Shown here: positions 4,895 to 6,233 of the stretch, piece by piece
Layout of the letters: each line of letters opens with the position of its first letter
Position numbering within the stretch: the stretch's first letter is position 1
Source: Pseudomonadota bacterium
GTDB lineage: Bacteria; Desulfobacterota; Syntrophia; Syntrophales; JADFWA01
DNA length: 6,233 nucleotides
NCBI GenBank assembly: GCA_030610915.1
Contig: JAUWQS010000104.1
Location: forward strand, 1-6,233
Reading direction: 5' to 3'
Program-made: the position numbers and the translations under genes
Notes under the pieces: model-generated
Told to the model about the DNA's origin: nothing
The model's input: the letters and a program-made list of their open reading frames with translations, nothing else
The model's database searches: none

Positions 4895-5722
4895 TCATCT
4901 TTCCTCTCTTTTTACTATCTCATCTATCTCTTTTAGCACGGCGAGCAGGCCGGGAAGAGAAGCAAGATAAAGTGAATTGGGACCATCACAAAGCGCGCAT
5001 TCGGGATCGGTATGAACCTCTAAAAAAAGACCATCGATCCCCCCGGCAACAGCCGCTCTTGAAAGGCAGGGGACCATCTCTCGCTGGCCGCCTGAGGAAT
5101 TGCCGGCGCCACCCGGCAGTTGCACGCTATGGGTGGCATCAAAGATAACAGGATACCCCATAGCCCGCATCAGTGGAAGCGACCGCATATCAACGACAAG
5201 ATTGTTGTACCCAAAGCTTGTTCCCCTCTCTGTGATCATTATGTTATCATTACCGGTTGAAGAGGCCTTCTCCAAAATGTTAGACACATCCCATGGAGCT
5301 AAAAACTGCCCTTTTTTAATGTTTATTATTTTTGCATTCCCGGCAACTTCAATTATGAAATCTGTCTGCCGGCAGAGAAAAGCCGGCACCTGGATCACAT
5401 CCAGCACCTCCGAAGCCTTCCTGATTTCCTCAAAACGATGAACATCTGAAAGAACGGGAATTCCAAGATCTTCCTTGATTCTCTTCAGAATTTGAAGCCC
5501 TTTTGTCATACCCGGGCCCCTGTAAGAACTCATGGAGGTGCGATTCGCTTTATCGTAGGAAGCCTTGAATATTAACGGTATCTCAAGCTCACCGGTAATC
5601 TCCTTCAAAATTGAAGCCATATTCATGGCGCTTTTTTCGTCCGCGATCACACAGGGACCGGCAATAAGTAAAAACGGCGCGCCGCCACCTATAACAAAAT
5701 CATCTAAAAATATCCGCTTCAT
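4895..5722 (-). CDS. kdsA: 3-deoxy-8-phosphooctulonate synthase (Kdo-8-P synthase), metal-dependent class
   Basis: A 275-residue cytoplasmic TIM-barrel enzyme that condenses phosphoenolpyruvate with arabinose 5-phosphate to Kdo-8-phosphate, which leads to the Kdo of the lipopolysaccharide inner core. Family landmarks are in order: AGPCVI (21-26), FKASYDKANRTS (52-63), RGPGMTKGL (68-76), SDVH (92-95), QVPAFLCRQTD (111-121), NIKKGQFLAPWD (134-145), ERGTSFGYNNLVVDMR (165-180), FDATHSVQLPGG (194-205) and LEVHTDPECALCDGPNSL (234-251). C24, H198, E235 and D246 are each offset by 13 from the Aquifex metal ligands C11, H185, E222 and D233, so this is the metal-dependent type, not the E. coli type that has Asn at the Cys position. 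ATG 5722 is the only start before AGPC; no good ribosome binding site precedes it, and a repeat (5730-5753) lies just upstream. Length is normal and it is intact. The usual partners pyrG, kdsD or kdsB are not in the window. Confidence 0.97.
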   Translation of the reverse strand: MKRIFLDDFVIGGGAPFLLIAGPCVIADEKSAMNMASILKEITGELEIPLIFKASYDKANRTSMSSYRGPGMTKGLQILKRIKEDLGIPVLSDVHRFEEIRKASEVLDVIQVPAFLCRQTDFIIEVAGNAKIINIKKGQFLAPWDVSNILEKASSTGNDNIMITERGTSFGYNNLVVDMRSLPLMRAMGYPVIFDATHSVQLPGGAGNSSGGQREMVPCLSRAAVAGGIDGLFLEVHTDPECALCDGPNSLYLASLPGLLAVLKEIDEIVKREER

Positions 5723-5729
5723 TGTATTA

Positions 5730-5753
5730 GACAGGATAACAGGATTGACAAAA
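5730..5753. repeat. ACAGGAT-type repeat directly upstream of kdsA
   Basis: The string GACAGGATAACAGGATTGAC contains two imperfect ACAGGAT units and starts only 8 nt upstream of the kdsA ATG. It occupies the position where a ribosome binding site would be expected. Strings of this kind are, from memory, commonly interspersed in bacterial genomes; only one copy is seen here. Confidence 0.45.
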
Positions 5754-5866
5754 TAATTTTCAAATTCTGTTTATCCCTTATAATAATTCCTTTCAAATAT
5801 TTTTCCTGCGGTGAACTGTTACATTCATGACAACCCCTAACCCGGACGACCCGAAGGTAAAAGCTT

Positions 5867-5892
5867 GTAGGGGCAACCCCCTGTGGTTGCCC
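5867..5892. repeat. GTAGGGG-type hairpin repeat
   Basis: GTAG leads into GGGCAACC (5871-5878), which pairs perfectly with GGTTGCCC (5885-5892) over a 6-nt loop. It matches in design the hairpin at 1817-1837 (GTAG, then GGGCGACT / AGTCGCCC), suggesting one family with a variable stem. No T-run follows on either strand, so it is not a typical terminator. Confidence 0.75.
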
Positions 5893-5915
5893 AGCATTGC
5901 GTGGTCAATTTGTAA

Positions 5916-5960
5916 TCGGGCAGGCACAGGGGTCTCGGGCAGGCACAGGGGCATGCCCCT
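5916..5960. repeat. 19-bp-period direct repeat ending in a 14-bp palindrome
   Basis: TCGGGCAGGCACAGGGG occurs at 5916-5932 and 5935-5951 (period 19). The second copy runs into AGGGGCATGCCCCT (5947-5960), a perfect palindrome, followed by ACGG. It is probably part of the same GTAGGGGC...GCCCCTAC repeat class in a rearranged form. Confidence 0.75.
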
Positions 5961-6062
5961 ACGGTTACCGGTTAAAATATTTTGACCATTTTGCGTTAGA
6001 ATTCATCACCTGAAGCTGTGATATATGTTTGTGAAAGTTATTTCATCTCCGTTATTAATGGT

Positions 6063-6233
6063 CTAATCCCCGTACTTTTGCTGCAAAATCCTAATCTTCA
6101 TCTGAGGTATTTTATCCGCCGCCCTCCTCGAATTTGGATTCAGTTTGTACGCATGCGTATATTCTCTGAGGGCGTTATTGTACATCTTTTTCTTTTCATA
6201 AGCCGCTCCCAGATTAAGATATACCGCATAGTC
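6063..6233 (-). CDS. C-terminal end of a TPR protein, cut by the right edge
   Basis: On the minus strand the frame is open from the window edge to a TAG at 6065-6063, giving 56 residues that start DYAVYLNLGAAYEKKKMYNN. Residues 3-34 (AVYLNLGAAYEKKKMYNNALREYTHAYKLNPN) fit a TPR: small residues at the usual helix positions, then A-L-..-Y and L-N-P-N at the end. A basic tail ending ILQQKYGD follows. The gene starts outside the window, so total length, other domains and role cannot be judged. It points the same way as kdsA, about 340 bp upstream of it, but repeats separate the two. It is not a fragment of the large TPR gene: the TPR sequence is clearly different. Confidence 0.75.
   Translation of the reverse strand, partial: DYAVYLNLGAAYEKKKMYNNALREYTHAYKLNPNSRRAADKIPQMKIRILQQKYGD

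Larger units (their letters stand above)
5723..6062. other. repeat-rich gap between kdsA and the right-edge TPR gene
   Basis: This 340-bp gap holds the repeat touching the kdsA leader, a CCTAACCCGGAC fragment near 5837 related to 1761-1772, a GTAGGGG-type hairpin, a 19-bp-period direct repeat and a 14-bp palindrome, listed separately. Positions 5990-6062 show nothing recognisable. I see no clear promoter for kdsA or terminator for the gene to the right. Confidence 0.6.

Noticed and set aside
5871..5892. Hairpin as a rho-independent terminator
   Set aside because: The stem is good, but no T-run follows on either strand and the same design occurs at 1817-1837, so a dispersed repeat explains it better.

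Overview
The window reads as chromosomal DNA of a Gram-negative bacterium with a repeat-rich genome. It encodes KdsA, an enzyme of the Kdo branch of lipopolysaccharide synthesis, and a secreted protein with a Sec-type signal peptide. The many short interspersed palindromes and the TPR membrane protein resemble what is common in Desulfobacterota and Nitrospirota, but that placement is inference from style, not from a marker gene.

Layout: (1) 1-100: a possible gene start running off the left edge on the minus strand, known only from a near-perfect Shine-Dalgarno sequence. (2) 99-698, minus: a small exported protein of unknown function; its stop codon overlaps a palindromic repeat. (3) 699-2020: about 1.3 kb without a convincing gene, packed with at least seven different short repeat families, including a 141-bp MITE-like element with perfect 16-bp terminal inverted repeats and a 6-bp flanking duplication. 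(4) 2021-4585, plus: a large polytopic membrane protein with ten C-terminal TPRs, resembling bacterial TMTC-type GT-C glycosyltransferases. The C/G-rich palindrome found in the MITE also occurs in frame inside this gene, with a shorter look-alike further on. (5) 4586-4894: a convergent intergenic gap filled with inverted and direct repeats, one of them a 31-bp inverted copy of sequence lying upstream of the TPR gene. (6) 4895-5722, minus: kdsA, with the residues of the metal-dependent class. (7) 5723-6062: more repeats. (8) 6063-6233, minus: the C-terminal end of another TPR protein cut by the window edge.

The genes do not form an obvious operon. KdsA makes Kdo-8-phosphate for the lipid A inner core, and the TPR membrane protein may modify envelope components with sugar, so a shared envelope theme is possible but not shown. 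The most distinctive signal is the repeat traffic: a palindromic element that is intergenic and MITE-borne in one place and appears as in-frame coding sequence in another. I did not find a CRISPR array, tRNA, rRNA, transposase or a clearly new multigene system.
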